NCBI GenBank assembly: GCA_002282715.1
Contig: NCKC01000031.1
Coordinates: 18,618 to 56,810 of the forward strand
Direction of reading: 5' to 3'
Source: Halothiobacillus sp. 15-55-196
GTDB lineage: Bacteria; Pseudomonadota; Gammaproteobacteria; Halothiobacillales; Halothiobacillaceae
DNA: 38,193 nt
Shown one piece after another: positions 36,456-38,193 of the stretch. The first letter of the stretch is position 1. Every line of letters starts with the position of its first letter. Both the position numbers and the translations under genes were made by a program. The notes below the pieces were generated by a model. It did not search any database and had not been told where the DNA came from. It worked only from the letters and a program-made list of their open reading frames with translations.

Positions 36456-36490
36456 AACGCCACTCCTGAGGCCTGAGGCCCCGTCAAATA

Positions 36491-36931
36491 TCAGGTTTTC
36501 TCAGACAACAAGGCACCTGCGGGCATCGTTCTGGAATCCATGGCCAGCATGTCTTCACGCATTTTCATGACCGCTTCGGCAGGAATCTGCTTGATCACCT
36601 TGTTCGTTGTCGGATCAACCACTTTGATGACGACCTGATTTAACTTGTCATCAATCGAAAATTGGACAGAGGTAGGATCAGGCTGCTGTCGCTTGATCAT
36701 ATCCTCCAATGCCTGATTCACCTGCTCTTTGGTTGGCGCAGCGGTAGAACCCTGAGTTTGAGGCGTGTCACTGACATGAGAAGACACAGGTGTAGCGGCT
36801 ACTGTTTGTTCCTTTGCTCGTCCGACTCCATTGGATACACCCCCGGAATTAGAAGTTGCCAAAGACGACGAAACATCCCGCCCGGAAACCGAGGGGATGC
36901 CTGTGCCGACCGTCGAATTAATCACATTCAT
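36491..36931 (-). CDS. flaG: Flagellar protein FlaG
   Basis: FlaG proteins affect filament length in some polar flagellates; the mechanism is uncertain. The 146-residue product has a low-complexity N-terminal half rich in Ser, Thr, Val and Gln. Its conserved FlaG domain (~75-146) includes VQFSIDDKLNQVVIKVVDP and VIKQIPAEAVMKMREDM. ATG 36931 is chosen because AGGAA is 7 nt upstream. It lies between fliC and fliD, the usual order in Vibrio- and Pseudomonas-like filament loci. Confidence 0.92.
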   Translation of the reverse strand: MNVINSTVGTGIPSVSGRDVSSSLATSNSGGVSNGVGRAKEQTVAATPVSSHVSDTPQTQGSTAAPTKEQVNQALEDMIKRQQPDPTSVQFSIDDKLNQVVIKVVDPTTNKVIKQIPAEAVMKMREDMLAMDSRTMPAGALLSEKT

Positions 36932-36991
36932 GATGCTGTTCCTCATAAATCCGGGGCCGATCCGTCGACCACCCCGGAGCATCGTGATTAT

Positions 36992-37013
36992 GCGGCTAGC
37001 TCATTATAGCCGC
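36992..37013. terminator. Hairpin between fliC and flaG
   Basis: GCGGCTA, an 8-nt loop and TAGCCGC. No T-run on the minus strand, so it may attenuate rather than stop transcription, or only stabilise the fliC message. Confidence 0.4.
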
Positions 37014-37025
37014 CAATCGCCGAAC

Positions 37026-37913
37026 TTAGCGAAGCAAGCTCAATACCGCCTGTGGCGCCTGGTTGGCTTGGGTCAACATGGCATTGCCTGCCTGCTGCAG
37101 GATTTGCGCCTTGGACAAAGCGGAGGTCTCCTGCGCGAAGTTGGTGTCCAAAATCGCGGAACGAGCAGATGATTGATTAACCACAAAAGTATTCAAGTTA
37201 TCGATGGTGACCTGGAAGCGATTCTGAATCGCACCCAATTTGGCGCGGGAGGTGTCAATAGCTCTGATCGCTACATCGATCTTGCTCATAGCGAGCATAA
37301 TCTTGCTGAAAGTCGCATTACTACCGATAGAGATTCCTTTTGCAGAGGCACCGGTGCCAGTGGCCAAAACGCCACTGATTCCACCCTTACCGGCAGAGTT
37401 TGTAGCCATGTTATTAATAGAAAAAGCAATCTGATTGCCCGCCGATGTATTTGCTCCAACCTGATACTTGGCATTGGCTGAACCACTCAATCCACCGGCC
37501 AGCACATTCTTACCATTAAACTGTGTGTTACTAACAATACGACTCAATTCGCTTTGCAGTTGAGCAAATTCAGTTTGCAGGTTTTGCCGGTCAGAGGTGC
37601 TGTTGGTGGCGTTGGCTGATTGCACGGCCAGGTCACGCATCCGTTGCAGGGTAGAAGTCAATGCGCCCATTGCGCCTTCTGCCGTTTGCGCCATGGAAAT
37701 GCCATCTTGTGCATTGCGAATCGCTACATTCGAACCATTAATCTGGGTTGTCATGCGATCGGTAATCGCCAAGCCAGCCGCATCGTCCTTGGCGCTGTTG
37801 ATCCGCAAACCGGTAGACAAACGTTGCATGGCGGTCTGCATGGAGTCACCATTCATACGCAATGCATTTTGGGATTGCAGGGAAAGAATGTTCGTATTGA
37901 TTACACTTGACAT
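37026..37913 (-). CDS. fliC: Flagellin
   Basis: The filament subunit. The 295-residue product has the conserved N-terminal D0/D1 helices (MSSVINTNILSLQSQNAL, then TGLRINSAKDDAAGLAI) and C-terminal D1/D0 (SARSAILDTNFAQETSALSK to NQAPQAVLSLLR). Only a short variable part, about 60 residues around 150-215, lies between them, so large outer domains are absent. That part is rich in Ser, Thr, Gly and Asn, suitable for O-glycosylation by the adjacent Maf. ATG 37913 is the family start; the upstream in-frame extension (ATG 37955) is not conserved. Two sigma-28-type promoters lie upstream. Confidence 0.97.
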   Translation of the reverse strand: MSSVINTNILSLQSQNALRMNGDSMQTAMQRLSTGLRINSAKDDAAGLAITDRMTTQINGSNVAIRNAQDGISMAQTAEGAMGALTSTLQRMRDLAVQSANATNSTSDRQNLQTEFAQLQSELSRIVSNTQFNGKNVLAGGLSGSANAKYQVGANTSAGNQIAFSINNMATNSAGKGGISGVLATGTGASAKGISIGSNATFSKIMLAMSKIDVAIRAIDTSRAKLGAIQNRFQVTIDNLNTFVVNQSSARSAILDTNFAQETSALSKAQILQQAGNAMLTQANQAPQAVLSLLR

Positions 37914-37976
37914 GATCTCGATCCTCTCGTGGGTTTTTGCTTGGCAACATGCCAATGAACTCGATCTGTAGTTGCT

Positions 37977-38003
37977 GTATCGGCGGCCTCTGAAAAAACT
38001 TTA
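37977..38003 (-). promoter_or_regulatory. Sigma-28 promoter, proximal to fliC
   Basis: On the minus strand: TAAA (38003-38000), 15 nt, GCCGATAC (37984-37977). The consensus is TAAA-N15-GCCGATAA; only the last base differs. The -35 continues as TAAAGTTT. Confidence 0.85.
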
Positions 38004-38074
38004 GGACTTTTTCAAAAATTTTTTCAGCCCTTGATTTGCCCGATTCACAAGCCATCAATTCGTCCGCCATCTGC

Positions 38075-38101
38075 TTATCGGCAATGGGGCGAAAAACTTG
38101 A
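38075..38101 (-). promoter_or_regulatory. Sigma-28-like promoter, distal to fliC
   Basis: On the minus strand: TCAA (38101-38098), 15 nt, GCCGATAA (38082-38075), a perfect -10 with one mismatch in the -35, which continues as TCAAGTTT. It also overlaps the palindrome AACTTGA-G-TCAAGTT (38095-38109). Confidence 0.65.
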
Positions 38102-38193
38102 GTCAAGTTCCGCTATCCAGATCAGAAATCGTAGTGACGAGAAATAGTTCGTATGGACATGACAGCTTCAAATGAAAACGGTATAACCTCATC

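Noticed and set aside
1..38193. CRISPR array, prophage or intact transposon
   Set aside because: No regularly spaced repeats, phage structural genes or transposase were found; the repeats are dispersed and non-coding.

Overview
The window looks like chromosomal DNA of a motile, free-living gammaproteobacterium. GC appears moderately high by eye. The gene order gcvR-bcp, the PBP1b and YoaA family types, a bacterial-type ProS, FolD beside an RNase T, and a DUF302 lipoprotein of a kind I associate with sulfur-oxidising lineages all fit. A Halothiobacillus-like or other Chromatiales-type organism is a reasonable guess, but the sequence alone does not prove the genus. I saw no tRNA or rRNA gene, no CRISPR array, and no intact transposase or phage gene.

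Region 1 (1-13.9 kb) is housekeeping, mostly on the + strand: mutS, a small glycine-zipper lipoprotein, a minus-strand kinase-like/P-loop fusion protein, PBP1b (mrcB), a TPR lipoprotein, the iron-sulfur helicase yoaA, folD overlapping rnt, and an esterase-like lipoprotein. Region 2 (13.9-24.4 kb) holds a DUF3147 membrane protein, metE, a minus-strand gcvR-bcp-phoH cluster, a DUF302 lipoprotein, a LysR regulator, a DUF4124 protein and a proline-tRNA ligase gene whose reading frame is broken.

Region 3 (24.4-38.2 kb) is a flagellin-glycosylation and flagellar-filament block. Seven tightly packed or overlapping minus-strand genes (legB-legC-legG-legI-legH-like-ptmE-legF) form what looks like a complete route to CMP-legionaminic acid, with a GDP-sugar entry enzyme. 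A divergent Maf-type glycosyltransferase gene follows. Next come, on the minus strand, fliC, flaG, fliD, fliS and a FliT-position gene, with two sigma-28-type promoters stacked upstream of fliC. The likely logic is that the leg genes make the activated nonulosonic acid, Maf attaches it to flagellin, FliS escorts flagellin, and FliD caps the filament.

The least expected content is a set of short non-coding repeats. Family 1 (three copies: 1-96, 3154-3468, 22384-22621) has about 19-bp terminal inverted repeats and TA flanks, like a MITE, and two inverted copies bracket mutS. Family 2 (5545-5627, 8139-8265, 16867-17019) has ends built on CCTCGAAAAACC, and its copy beside phoH is a chain of five consecutive hairpins. 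The two families share sequence modules, so they are mosaics. The other notable point is proS, which lacks about 13 nt in its 5' part relative to the expected protein.
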